Source: Thuidium tamariscinum
Lineage: Eukaryota; Streptophyta; Bryopsida; Hypnales; Thuidiaceae
Assembly: GCA_947034885.2 (NCBI GenBank)
Contig: OX344756.2
Location: 12,024,098-12,088,097 of the forward strand
DNA length: 64,000 nt
Direction: 5' to 3'
The translations under genes were made by a program, and so were the position numbers. A model generated the notes under the pieces. It was not told the origin of the DNA and searched no databases. It saw only the letters and a program-made list of their open reading frames with translations. Shown one piece after another: positions 23,171 to 35,097 of this stretch (the first letter of the stretch is position 1; each line of letters starts with the position of its first letter).

Positions 23171-24770
23171 AAAGTTATGTGAAACATGATTATAGTCTAT
23201 ACCTACTAAATTAAAGCAAGGTGTAGAGTTGTTCCCTAGTTGTTAAGGCTCACTATCATGCTTCTTTTACTTCTAACTAATGCATTGGTTTGTTTTTGTT
23301 TTTATGCAAACACTAATGGTGGTTGTTTGATGCATCTTGAATGAATATGTACACTTAGATATACATTACTAAAAGGAATCAACTTTTTTATAAAAGATGA
23401 ATAATTCTTTTTTGCCCCCCATAAAAATTGTCATAGAATGTTGTGCAAATGTAGTATTTTTAATCAATAATTCTATAAATAAAAAATCTCTCAAGTTTGT
23501 ACACAATTTTAAACAAAAGGAGTAGAAAGCCAATATTAAACAAATTAGATCCTACAAAAAAAATTAATTTATATGTATGAAATTTTGAAAAGTTAATAAT
23601 TATTATTATATAATATTTTTTGTAACATCTTCAAGAAATTTGGAATGAGTGTGATTATTTTCTATTCATAATCACACTAGATTGAATATTTTATTTTTGA
23701 ATTTCTAAAAATAAAAATTTGAAAAAAACTTCTCCAAATCCTTATTATTTGTGTAGAGTAAAAAATTGGAATTTTTAAAAAAAAAATTCATCTCTAATAT
23801 TCCTTTCATTGAAAAAAACATCATATTTGCTCCCTTTTCCTATTAGACTACATTTCCTAAATAAATGTTTAAATACTTCTCACATTCAAATTTTGAAAAT
23901 AAAAAAAAGTAACAAGTACGTAAACTTGTTACTCTATAAGATCCTACTTTATAAAATACTAAGATTTATTTTGACTCTATTAAGAATTTGCCATTAAAAA
24001 TTTGAAGAAGATATATTATATCCCTTGGTCCTTGACGGGTCAAATAAAATTCTAGTAGTGTTTTGGACATGAATATGTGTAAGTGGATGCATTGTTGTCT
24101 ATATAACCATGAAAATGATTTCCCTAGGCTTTCATAACATTAACCTTTTAAAGACTAAGGTAGTAAGGTATAGTCCAAAATCCAAAATAAGTCAAGATCC
24201 CAGTCAAGATAATATTATATTTTCAACTTAGAATAATAATTCAATGATGACTTTCAAACAATAGTTATAAATTATGATCCACAAATCATATCCATAGTTA
24301 GATTAATGAACGCACAAACTAGTTTAATTTTCAATAAATTTAAAGTTAAATATTGAAAAATTCCTCTTTAAATTGATTGTAGATTAAACAATTGTGATTT
24401 TCAACAAAAAAAAGTCTCTTCATGTTCAAAATGTTAAGTCCTAATCATCAATAGTGATTCTAAAATGAATTCAAGTCATTTTGAAGGATAATTTTGAAAT
24501 GAAAAAGTTTCTTTTGGAGAGGTCTCAAATCCACCAATACCCTTTGAATTGTAGAATACTTGCAAAGCAAAATCCTTAAAATCTATGCAATAATGTTAAA
24601 GAACTAACACAAGAATCTTCAATAATCAATGGATGAAAAAAATACATTTTTGGATGTATATAATATAATTGCATTCATCATTTGTTTTAAATTTGAACAT
24701 TTGACTGTTAAGGATCTAATAAGCAATGGTTGTAGAACATCTAAAAATTTAATCCCCAAAAATACATGGT
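23171..24770. other. Intergenic AT-rich DNA, no gene
   Basis: No open frame with coding character and no clear termini of mobile elements. Confidence 0.5.
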
Positions 24771-24997
24771 TGCTAGTATGTGAGCATAGAAGTGTGAGCT
24801 TGTGAGCCTCAAAGATGATACGCCTCTAGTATAGGTGCTTAAACTATAGAAACCTTCTATGATAAGAGTGTATTTATACTATAGGTACCTATATTATAGG
24901 CATTTTTACTATAAACACCTTCAAAGGTGGTAGTATATCTACTTATATACATATTAGAAGGTCACATGCTCACATGTTCACACTCACACGCTAGCAT
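24771..24997 (+). mobile_element. Family E MITE, about 227 bp
   Basis: The left end TGCTAGTATGTGAGCATAG pairs with the right end TGCTAGCGTGTGAGTGTGA (reverse complement). A relative at 34834-35097 shares the ends and the 'gtgagcc' and 'gaaaccttct' interior. No certain target duplication. Confidence 0.65.
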
Positions 24998-25044
24998 CGT
25001 TGCCCCAAAATAATACATTCACTAACATAAAGAATATAAATAAT

Positions 25045-25228
25045 TTAATCCATAAAGGTTTTTGACAATGTTTTCACCAAAAACGCTCCAAAATTGTGAT
25101 TTCTAATACAAATGCAAACTTTTCGAAAAAAAAACATGTTTTTTAACACATGTAACCCTAGGATCTTGTAGTAAAGTGGTTTGGAAAGATGTAGAAATGT
25201 TTTTAGAAATTTTCATTGGGTACTTATA

Positions 25229-25230
<2 letters not shown>
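25045..25230 (-). mobile_element. Family B fragment (right end, reversed)
   Basis: This is the reverse complement of the last 190 bp of family B ('aaaggtttttgac', 'ttttcaccaaaaa', 'ctccaaaa', 'aggatcttgta'). It is cut off at a long AT microsatellite. Confidence 0.7.

Positions 25231-25290
<60 letters not shown>
25231..25290. repeat. (AT)n microsatellite, about 58 bp
   Basis: An uninterrupted alternating AT run that abuts the family B fragment. Confidence 0.95.
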
Positions 25291-25970
25291 TATTAACATA
25301 AAACGTTACTATAATATAGACACTTATATTATAGGCTCACACTTTTATATTCACATAATAGTAACCCTCATAAAAAAATATGAAAATTTGACCAATCTAA
25401 AAACAATAACTAGGCATATCATAGTAAAAAGTGGTAGTTTCAAAAGGTACCAACCTTCCATCCATCCTATGCCATTCCAAGATATTTTACTTGTAACATG
25501 CACTTGCATGAACATTGTTTTCCAATGAAGCATGAATTTTATTTGCCATTCTGCAAAGGGGCATTCCCTCAATGAACAAAATCTATGTGTTAAAAAAAAA
25601 AAAGGAAAAGGATAAAAAGAAGGTCCTTCTAATGAACAAAATCTTTTTATATGGCTCTTCCAACAACCCCAATCCTTGAATTAACTCCTGAGCACCCAAG
25701 CGCCCCAAATATGGCCTCTCCATTTCAAAAAAAATTCATGTTTGATTATTATAATCTTTTCAATAGTATGGTCAATGGACACATCCATTTCTCCACACCT
25801 CAAGACTTGTCTCTACTACCAATTAATACATTTGAAGCATGTGGATCTCAATTTAGGAAACAATTTGATTGGAATGAATTGAGAAAGGTCTCAAATTCAA
25901 TGATTCTGCTCTAGGCGCTTAGGGATAAGTTCCTCCTAAGCAAGCATTTAGGCAAGCATATAGGTAGAAC
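25291..25970. other. Intergenic DNA, no supported gene
   Basis: An 87-codon ORF at 25651-25914 (no ATG at its start; PTTPILELTPEHPSAP) is rich in polar residues but shows no domain. Nothing else seen. Confidence 0.4.
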
Positions 25971-26223
25971 GTTAAATCATACCATCGAAGGTGGGCCCAG
26001 TGAGATAAATCTCATTTTACTAGGGGTTGACAAGGGTTGGAGGTTTATATTTGTATTGGATTTTTTGGTATATGTGTTGTCACTCTAGCTAATTTGGGGT
26101 CTCCGATTCTGAATCTGAATTTTGAATTTGAAAAAAATGAAATATGCAAAAAATTAAAAAATTCAGCATTTTTCCTTAGGTAAATCCAGCCTGCAGGGCC
26201 CACCTTCGATGGTATGATTTAAC
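25971..26223. mobile_element. MITE with 28-bp perfect terminal inverted repeats
   Basis: Positions 25971-25998 and 26196-26223 are exact reverse complements; the arm starts GTTAAATCATACCATCG and ends GGTGGGCCC. TTAA lies symmetrically one base in from each arm's outer end, so the element could be TTAA-flanked. The interior ('gctaatttggggtctc', 'aaaaaattaaaaaattc') resembles 26934-27155 and 28384-28580. Confidence 0.8.
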
Positions 26224-26241
26224 TCTGAGCAGCATATGATG

Positions 26242-26452
26242 GAGGCACCCAATGGTGCACCTTCACCCAATGCCGTCCATTTCTAAGCCAATCATTCATT
26301 CTAGAATAGAAATGTAGCGGGACTATAGACTGCTTATTGTTTTCGGTCAAAAGCAATAAGCCATGTACTGCCTACCTACATTTATAGCCTGAAATGATTG
26401 TGTTCTGTAGAAACAGATGGCATTGGGTACAGGTGCGCCATTGGGTGCCTCT
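26242..26452. mobile_element. MITE, 211 bp, about 45-bp imperfect inverted ends
   Basis: The left arm GAGGCACCCAATGGTGCACC and the right arm GAGGCACCCAATGGCGCACC (reverse complement) continue with few mismatches for about 45 bp. It starts 18 bp after the preceding MITE. No target duplication was identified. Confidence 0.7.
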
Positions 26453-26933
26453 CCCTTATATCCTCTGAGCACAAAGAGAACCATGGTTATTATCCCTGAA
26501 ATGTGTCAATCCTTTTTTGAATTTTTGCACCTTTTAGCTTGTAGCTTTGTACAGATATATCATTCACCAGAATTTAATGAATTTGGTCATTAAGAAAGGT
26601 TGTCTTTTCTAGATTCAAGTGTTACAATTGATAAATGAAAAGTTAGTTGGATGAAACAGTGCCTTGAAGCCCTCTGTTCGTCGTCCAGAATATGACGTCG
26701 GAGCGCTTCAGGGCAATGATGTGGGATGTAAGGTAAGATATTCACCTGGTTACTCAGGAGGTTAGAATCTCTCAGTCCACTTATTGGAAATTCAAGGTAT
26801 CTATTAGGAAGGAACCTTTCACTGAAGAGTGAAGACACAGCTCAGTTACTGTTCCATGAACGAAGAAAAATATCTAACCTACTTAGCGAAGCTGCAAGAG
26901 GACGTTATAAATCCTCACTACCAAGATGGGCCC

Positions 26934-27155
26934 AGCAGGGTAATAAGGGGGGTTTTCAGGGGTAAAAGTGAAAAAAGCCCCCTATTTTGTGCCATGTCTA
27001 GGGTACATTTTAGACCTCGTTTAGCTAATTTGGGGTCTCTCATTACAAATATAAGTGAATTCAGAGTTTGAAATATATATATATATATTTGTAAAAAATA
27101 AAAAGTTCCTACATTTCCCCCTGAGGTAAATCCACCTTTGTTGGTAGGATTCAAC
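26934..27155. mobile_element. Family C-related MITE
   Basis: It contains 'gggcccagcagggtaat', 'aaagccccctattttgtgcc', 'gctaatttggggtctc', a TA run and 'ggtaaatccacc'. The phrases and order match 28384-28580 and, in part, 25971-26223. They are also the reverse complement of family C interiors ('ggcacaaaatagggg'). Confidence 0.6.
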
Positions 27156-27203
27156 ATCATGTGTTGTAAGATGCATCTAACCTAACCAAGCATAAAATGG
27201 CCG

Positions 27204-27430
27204 GGGTGAACTAAACCCCATTGCTCGGCGCTTTGGGAAAAACCTCAAATTTTTTATTTTTCACACATAATAAAATTTACAAATTGTGAATTCATATTTG
27301 CAATCAAAGGCCCCAACTTAATCTTAGAAGATCTGAAAGATAGATTTTTCAAGCGCAAAATAGGATTTTTTTTGTTTTACTTGCACCCCTGAAATCACTC
27401 GGAGGGGCAAGTGAGGGGGCCAATTCACCC
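27204..27430. mobile_element. Family C MITE, 227 bp
   Basis: It begins GGGTGAACTAAACCCC and ends GGGGCCAATTCACCC. The interior is nearly the same as 2642-2864 ('aatttacaaattgtgaattc', 'atatttgcaatcaaaggcccc', 'ttacttgcaccc'). Confidence 0.7.
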
Positions 27431-27474
27431 AGACCTAAAAAATTACTTGAATTAACGTCCCATGCTTGAAACAG

Positions 27475-27532
27475 GGCAGGGTATGGTAAGGTAGGGTTAG
27501 GGCGAGGTAGGGCAAGGTAGGGTAGGGCAGGA
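27475..27532 (+). repeat. G-rich short tandem repeat, possible G-quadruplex
   Basis: Diverged 'ggtagggca'-like units carry many GGG tracts, including one 'agggttaggg'. It is purine-rich on the + strand. Confidence 0.6.
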
Positions 27533-27565
27533 CCCATACCAGAGGAATACCAAGCACCAGTACGG

Positions 27566-27955
27566 TGGAAACACCCAAAACCATCCCAATAAGGAATTCA
27601 GGAATTCAGCATAGTTGAAGGCATCTTTTTCTGAAAATGATATTTTTCTAGTATTAGCGAGTGAAAATCATGAATATTTAAAAAGAAAAGAAAATTTTTC
27701 GGAATCAATATGTAATTTCTATAAATTTTCAAAGTGTTGGCTCCCTAGACCACTGGAACTGTCCTATAGGTGTACCCTAAACCGAACTCCACTGAAATCA
27801 ATTGTCAGTGAATGAAAATTATACATGTGTCTTACAACTGCGTTAGCAAATGAGAATTAAACATTTGTCGGATACTTTAATGAATGCTTATGGACAGATT
27901 TAGTAATACTCTAGGGTCTAAGAATAGGTACAGGGACAGAAATGGGTGTTTTTCC
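27566..27955 (+). mobile_element. Family F MITE, about 390 bp
   Basis: Ends are TGGAAACACCCA and (reverse complement) GGAAAAACACCCA. The interior includes 'tcagcatag', 'agtattag', 'ttttcaaagtgttggctcc' and 'ctataggtgtacc'. Related copies are at 29853-30240 (-), 30432-30810 (-), 31426-31949 (+) and 34003-34392 (+). Confidence 0.7.
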
Positions 27956-28383
27956 CTCATCCAAAAGGCAAAGAAGTTTGTTCCGTTGGGAGTCCCAACT
28001 TTTTTTTTTCATTTTTCATGAAGTGCCAAAGTGGCAATATAAAATGCAGTAGTGGTGTAGTGGTGCTCTTTATTTCAACATTAATCCACATATTCGATAG
28101 AAAATTTCACACTAGCACATATTACATGAATGTGCTTTAATTTTCATCCACAGTTTGGCGATTTCATCCAAGATTTGTTTATTGTTACAAAGTTTTTTAG
28201 CGAAAAACTCCATGATTTCCTACCATTTTTTAGTTGAACTAATTTTTTTGGGTGCAATCCGGCACTAGAAAGCCCAAAATAAAAGTCATGGTTGGAGCCT
28301 AGGACAAACCTTCAAATTATTTGCACTATAGTAGATGCATGACACTAAATTCTCCATTTGAAGTAGGTCCAAGAGGATAGTTT

Positions 28384-28580
28384 TTGGGTTCTTTGAGGTA
28401 AAAGTAAAAAAAAAAGCCCCCTATTTTGTGCCATGTATAGGGGATATTTTAGATCTCTCCTAGCTATTTTGGAGGTCTATGATTGCAAATATGAATTCAA
28501 AATTTGCAAAAAAAAGTCCGTGCAAAAAATAAAAAATTCTTGCATTTTCCCTCAAGGTGAATCTACTCTGTTGGGCCCAT
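28384..28580. mobile_element. Family C-related MITE
   Basis: It shares 'aaagccccctattttgtgcc', 'gcaaatatgaattca' and 'gttgggccc' with 26934-27155. Confidence 0.55.
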
Positions 28581-29852
28581 TTTGAATTGAGGATTTAGTA
28601 TCCTGAATGATAGACCACCTATAGTTGACCACTTAAGCAACTTCACACTTATCCTAGAGCAATAGAAGTCCATGTAAATTTTTTGCCTCATAGAAAGATA
28701 GTAAAATGAAAAGGATTACCAATTCTTTTTGTAATTTTTTTTCCTTAGATTTAAAATACTACAAATTTAGGAAGCAAGAAAGTTGGTCTGAATCCATTTC
28801 CAATATATAGAATCTTCCAATTTTGATCATTCAAAAACTACTTTCCTACTCACTACTTTGAAATATGTGTCTTGAACTTATTAGACCCAGTCTTGAAATT
28901 GAGTAAAATAAAACACTCTAAACTTTGGTTGGAAATATATTCTAGCCTTGGTTGGAAAAGGTTACATCTATAGATTAGATATAAATTTCTAATTGGAAAT
29001 GGGTGGTTCTATCATATACAAATGGTTGAAACAAAAATATTCATTTATTTCCTACACCATTTTTTTCATTGAAAAAATAGAATCCCTACAAATTCTAACA
29101 TCTATTCTTAGAAATATTTTGTTACCAAGATTGTGACAAATACTAGAAAGTATGGTAATATGGAATTCAAAAATGCCAATTCAAATGGTGACATAGATGT
29201 TGCAAGAGATCCAAACTAACTTAATTTCACCTTTTTGGTCTCTCAATTCAGCCTTATGATAAAATATTAAAAAATATCACATGTTAGTTTTTCTACAGAG
29301 AATTTTTGCTCCAATGCTCAGAATACAAAAGGCTTCATACTTTTCACCTTACTAATCAACATAGCATCTATCTCCTTGTAGATATTGACAAAAGACAAAC
29401 TTTCCACTTGTTCTCAAATAAAAAATTTCCATTTCCTAAAAGGTGCACAGAGTCACCTCTTTCATGCTTAGGGCAACACAAGACTTTTTTTTTCTGAGGT
29501 CTAGTGACATAAAAATTGTATTTTCATAAAGTCAGTACCGACATTCCTTCACCTTTAGATGGAATTTCAAAATGTCACTATAAAAGTTTAACATTGTCAA
29601 AATTAATATGAAATTTTTGAAAATATTTTCTAAACTTGAAACCTTTAGGAAATAACCAAAAACTAGATGATTAAGCATAAACCACTTTTGCGGATTCTCA
29701 CAACATAACATTCAGTAGCATGCATCATCACTGCCTTGGCTCTATATGATGATGCAAAATATTTTGCATTCAACAATATTTCATCAAAAGTGAAGTAGAA
29801 AAGTAGTGATGTGCAAGGTACATAAAGGAAAGGCAATGGGGATGAAGGCTAA
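28581..29852. other. Intergenic AT-rich DNA, no gene
   Basis: Nothing recognisable as gene or complete element. Confidence 0.5.
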
Positions 29853-30240
29853 CAGAGAAACACTCAATACCACACTTGTCCCTTACGTTGGAGCCTAGAC
29901 TCATTGAACTGCGTCTGTGGACTTTAGTAAAGGTGTTTGCCAAATGCTTGACTCTAATTCCCTGATGCATTTGAAGGACACATACCAAAATTTGATTGAT
30001 TCACGATTCATTTTAGTGAGGTTTGTATTTGGGTGTACCTACATGACAATTTCAATGGTTTAGGGAGTTAATACTTTGAAAAATCATAGAAATTATATAA
30101 GACATTTGAAAAATCTAATTTTTTTAGCATTCATGATTTTCACTTGTCAATACTAGAAAAGTATTATTTTAAGAAAAAATTGCCTCCAATTATGCTGAAT
30201 TCTTTACGAGATTCCTTTTTTGGATGTTTTTGGGTGCTTC
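29853..30240 (-). mobile_element. Family F MITE, reversed, diverged
   Basis: The reverse complement carries the family F terminus ('tttttgggtgcttcc') and interior ('tgcctccaattatgctgaatt', 'actagaaaagta'). Confidence 0.6.
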
Positions 30241-30431
30241 CCGATTGTATTGAACATATATAACTCCACACACAACAAAAAATTAATACAAAACTCAAAA
30301 CCTTACTACAATGCCAACTGAAGTCCAAGGCAAATTTGTCACCACAATTCTATTAGAGAATAAGACAAAAAAGTATTACCACTCATATTGTCTTCCCTCT
30401 TTCTACCCCCTTAGATTTGTGAAAAGTAAGG

Positions 30432-30810
30432 GCAAAACACCCATTCTCGCACATGTTCCTTGCAATGGACTGTAGATTCACCCAAATACGTCAGTAGACT
30501 TCCCTTAATGTGTTCACCACATGTATGATTGTAATTTGCTAACACAATTGAAGGACACATAGGGGAGTTTGGTTGGCTAAGTGCTGATTTTCGCACGGTT
30601 AAGTTTTTGGGGCACCTACAGGACGGTTCCACAGGTCTAGAGAGCCAACACTTTAAAAATTTGTAAAAATTACATATTGTATCCAAAAAATCTAATTTTT
30701 TTTGGAATATTCATGATTTTCACTCACTAATACTAGAAAAATATCATTTAAAAAAAATATTGCCTCCAACTATGCTAAATTCCTTATTTGGACGTTTTTG
30801 GGTGTTTCCA
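30432..30810 (-). mobile_element. Family F MITE, reversed
   Basis: The left end 'caaaacacccatt' and right end 'tttttgggtgtttcca' are family F termini in inverted orientation. The interior includes 'ctagagagccaacacttt', the complement of the + copies. Confidence 0.65.
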
Positions 30811-31425
30811 TTGTACAAATACAAACGTTTGTGATGAACTCACTTAGACTTGGCATCAAGGTAGGAATGCCATATATAAATAATTTTAGTATTTCAGCTT
30901 ATAAGATATAGAACATTCATTGAGAACCTGTGTTTAATGTGTGTGAACATAAAGAATGAGAAAGAACGCAAATTAAAAAGGAAATTCATTTTCCTTCAAA
31001 ACTAAATATTTTGTCCAATATTAAATAATGTGGAATTTTTTTATCTAGACCCATTCTTGCCTCACAACAACTTCACCTAAAACAACTACATTTGGGACTT
31101 ATTCCGAATAAGTCAGGTGAGCCAATAACATATGAGGGGGACAAAACAAATCTTTTCAATCACCAATGAAACCATGTATTGTCTGTTTTAGGAACCCCCC
31201 CTACTCTTGGCCAATAAAGGGGCGCTCTCTCTTTTGGGTGTTCCTATCAGATTGTCTCATATAGACCATGATCTATGCCAAGTTACTCCATCATTGGCAT
31301 GGACTACGAGGCTGTACCATATATTTCCACACATCTGGAGTCCTTGGGATGAATGCAAATGGAATTTCATCGCAAAGGGTTAAAATTGACTCAACCAGCC
31401 ACGGACCCTCTTTCTATTGATACAG
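30811..31425. other. Intergenic DNA, no gene
   Basis: Nothing recognised; no long open frame. Confidence 0.5.
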
Positions 31426-31949
31426 TGGAAACACCCAAAACCATCAGTCTAAGCAGTTCAGCATAGTGGGAGGCATTTTTTGTAAAAATAATATTTTTGT
31501 AGTATTAGTGACTGAAAATATTGAATATTAGAAAAAAAAATTAAAATTTTCAGATGTAGTATGTAATTTCTATACATTTTCAAAGTGTTGGCTCCCTAGA
31601 CCACTGGAATCGTCCTATAGGTGTACCTTGAATTGAACTTTGGTGAAATCAGCTGTCAGCGAATGAAAATTATATATGTGTCTTACAACTAAGTTAGCAA
31701 ATTAGGGATATTTCACACTATAGCTGTCCAAGTCAAGAGGCCATGATTTTCTCAAATCTAATTGGTGAAAATCATGGTTTCTAAAATCTGATTGGTGGAA
31801 TCGATGGCCTCTCGACTTCGACGGCCATAATGTGAAACACCCCTTAGAATGAAACATTTGTAGGACACTTTAATGAATGCTTATGGAGAGATTTAGTGAT
31901 ACTCTAAGATTTAGGAATGGATATAGGGACACAAATAGGTGTTTCTACC
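31426..31949 (+). mobile_element. Family F MITE interrupted by a PIF-like MITE
   Basis: It aligns with 27566-27955 on both sides of an insertion at 31705-31843 ('agtgttggctccctagacc' before, 'actttaatgaatgcttatgg' after). Removing the insertion restores a roughly 382-bp family F element. Confidence 0.75.
31705..31843. mobile_element. Nested PIF/Harbinger-like MITE, 139 bp, TTA duplication
   Basis: TTA lies on both sides (31702-31704 and 31844-31846). Ends are GGGATATTTCACACTATAGC and, as reverse complement, GGGGTGTTTCACATTATGGC. The uninterrupted family F copy at 27566-27955 supplies the empty site (near 27850). Confidence 0.85.
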
Positions 31950-32389
31950 TTACACGAGGAGCCAAATGAAAATTATTATTTATTATAAGCAGTGGATTTT
32001 TTTTGGCAATTTGGTGCAAAATTGCACCAAATTTTTGGCCTGGCACAAGCCTATAGGAAAAAATAAAATAAAATTGTGGATGAAATTGCCAATAAACTTC
32101 AATTTTTTTTAAATAGTGGATGAAATTGCCAAATAATGGATGAAAATAGAATGATAGATATGTATTATGTGTTGATATGATATTTTCTATTCAATATATG
32201 GATGAATGATGAGATTTGGAACTCTACAATAAAATGAAATATTGCCACTTTAGCACTTCATAAGAAATGAAAAAAAAAACTTGATTATAAGCTTCATGAG
32301 TGTTTTTTTCGAGTTTAAAAAAAATGGACAAATTCCATTGATAATAGGAACAAGTAGAAGAAGAAAAAGAACGCTAAGGGAGGAAGCTT

Positions 32390-33665
32390 AGAAACCACTC
32401 ATTTAAGAGCTGATCTCCCTTTTTCATATATTTCTTTTGATGTAAATATTTTGAACTTATTTTTTAGTTAAAGAAAAATATTTTAATAATCTAACACAAG
32501 TTGTTTCATATTTTTTGAATCATTACTAAATTAGTTATGAATTTTCAAATACAATCTGCCATAGGTCCCTATTTGTGATCAGTAGGCCTTGAAAACTCAT
32601 ACGTGCACAGTTTAGAAATAAATCTGGCTTTGTTCAAGAACTAGCATTGCAACATGTAAAAAGTAATCAAGGTGGTTTCTAAATGCGCTCCTTCCTTAAG
32701 CTAAGAATTAATCATTATTTCAGATTTTGTAACACTTGTAAGAAGGCAGCTCAAAAACCATGTTTTATTTTATTCACTTAGTTAAGAATGAAGTCATTGT
32801 GGCTCTGAAACCATCCATTGAAGAAGGAAAAAACAAACTCTTATCATGCTCCAATGTAATTGAAAGTTCATTGACTCATAATCAAGTTCCAATTTACAGC
32901 CTCCTATTAGACGGTTGCAAAAGCCTGGGCGATTTCAAAACCCTCTCCTATAGTCATAATTGACCAGCGTGAATGAAGAGTTTGTTGGGGATAGTTCTAC
33001 TATCTAAGCCATGTAGGCTTAGGTAGCGAGTCCTATCCGGAACAAGTAAGGTAAGAAGCTCAAAAAGCGAGCATCTAAGCACTGATGTGCCTTTTTCGTG
33101 TATCTCCTGATATGGAGATATTTTAATTTTAATTTTTTAGTGACAGAGAAATAGATGAGGAATCTAATACAAGTGGTTTCATATCTTTTGAAGCATTATT
33201 AAATTAGTTATGAATTTTCAAACACAGTCTGTTATAGGTCCCTATATGTGATCATAGGCCCTTGGAAACCCATCCATGCGTAGTTTGAAAAAAAATCAGT
33301 CCTTGTTCCAAAACTAGCATTGCAACATATATAAAGCAATAGAAATGGTTTCTAAAAGTGTCCCTTTCAAAATTTGAAATGAATGCTTGAATTAATCATT
33401 ATTTCAGATATTTTAATACTTATAAGAAGATAGTTGAACAACGGATTCTAATTTGAATTGTATTAGTAGACACCTAGCCACTTGGTTAAGAATGAACCAA
33501 TTGTGATTCTTAAACCATTCATTGAAGAAGTTAAAACAAATGTCATCAAGCTCCATTGTAATCCAGATTAATCCAGAATTTTTTTTCCCAAAGTTCACAT
33601 GTCCATTTCAGAGCCCCTACTGGATAGTTGAAAATGCCCACTCGATTTTAGAGCCCTCTACTATA
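32390..33665 (-). repeat. Family D, two tandem copies about 673 bp apart
   Basis: Matching landmarks recur at a constant offset: 'ttagttatgaattttcaaa' (near 32532 and 33205), 'agcattgcaacat' (32644 and 33317), then 'attaatcattatttcaga' and 'aaccattcattgaagaag'-like segments. Relative to 53650-53860 the copies are reversed. ORFs in this stretch are short and not conserved between copies. Confidence 0.7.
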
Positions 33666-33971
33666 AGTTACATAATCTTGATGTTGCAGTTTTGGGGCTT
33701 GTACTACCTTCCAGTCCCCAACGGAGGAGTACATGCCTGTACGGTATGATTTTATGCACACTTTCGGTTTTGAGGTACATCTGCTCAGTTCTGTGTGGGA
33801 GTTCTAGCTGCCAGGTTGTCCATTTAGGACGGTTGGTCGACCTACGGACCACACGAACTTAGGAATGTTTTGTCCCCCAAAGAATGTTCTCGTGGACACA
33901 TGATCAACTGGCAACAATTAGATTTGCAAGTCTAGATGCTAAGCTTAGACAGTAATCAAATAAATAATTGG

Positions 33972-34002
33972 GAAGGGAAGGAAAGGGAAGGGAGGGTAGG
34001 AG
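33972..34002 (+). repeat. Purine tract rich in GGG/GGAA
   Basis: A short 'gggaagggaagg'-type tract just left of a family F copy. Confidence 0.6.
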
Positions 34003-34392
34003 CACCCATTACTGCCAATTCAAGCAGTTTCAGCATAAGTGGAGGCATCTTTTCCTAAAAAGAATATTTTTGTAGTATTAGCAACTGAAAATCATGAACT
34101 TTCAAAAAAGAAAATAGAATTTTTGGATATGGTATTGAGTTTCTATGAATTTTGAAACAAATGAAAGGGGATTTCATTGTTAGAGTAAAATTCTATGAAT
34201 TTTCAAAGTAGGTCTCACTGGAGCACCTAAATTTGCATTCCTAGTAAATCTTCCTTGATTCTCACACCAAAATCTAAGAAAATCAAGGCCCACCAACCGC
34301 AGTTAAGATTTCAAGGTACTCTTGGGGACACTTTTGAGGGGACTCTAGTGTCAAACAATAGGTACACGGAAATCAATGGATGCTCCTACCTT
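34003..34392 (+). mobile_element. Family F MITE, diverged
   Basis: It carries 'gtttcagcataagtggaggcat', 'attttcaaagtagg' and 'acaataggtaca' in family F order. Both termini are decayed, and a small internal duplication of 'tctatgaatttt' is present near 34140-34200. Confidence 0.55.
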
Positions 34393-34833
34393 ATAGAGAA
34401 TACGAGATTCTCCTTCAATATTCTTGACAAAGTTTAGGATATAATAATGTAGAGTTGATTGTGGAGTGTGTGCAATGAGGGTCCATGAGTCAAAGTGTGA
34501 GGATAACACAAGAAGAAACTCCTCGAAGCACCCAAAGTGGGTCTAGTGAAGTTTATCAATGTGCTTTTTCATTTGTACCATTCTTAATTATACCTTTATC
34601 TCACAAACCTTCTAAAAATTGGATAGACCTATACAATTAATTCTCTGGACCATTTTCATAGAGAATCTCTAGAAGCATGGAATCCTCCTCATTTCAAGCA
34701 ATAGAGTACATCTATCCATCTCAGATAAAACCTTAACCATAGACTACTAGGTTGGTCATTATGGAAATCATCCTTTGGAACCCCCTTTGAATTATATGCT
34801 TAAAAAAAATCAAGGGCACTCATTTGTGGAAGG

Positions 34834-35097
34834 TTGCTATTATGTGAGCTTAGAATTGTGAGCCCATGAGCCTAGAAGACCACACACCTATGGTATAAGT
34901 GTATATTATTGAAACCTTCTACGATTATAGTACATTCATGTTATAGATACCTTAGTCTTATCAGATCTTAGAATTGTGAGCCCATGAGCCTAGAAGACCA
35001 CACACCTATAATAGGTGTTTATATTATAATGAACTTCTCTGGTTGTAGGATATCAACTTAGATATATGCTCAAGGCTCACATGCTCACATACTAGCA
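34834..35097 (+). mobile_element. Family E MITE with internal duplication
   Basis: Ends 'tgctattatgtgagctta' and (reverse complement) 'tgctagtatgtgagcatg' match 24771-24997. A segment beginning 'ttagaattgtgagccc' occurs twice (about 34850 and 34970), a perfect direct repeat of about 45 bp. Confidence 0.65.
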
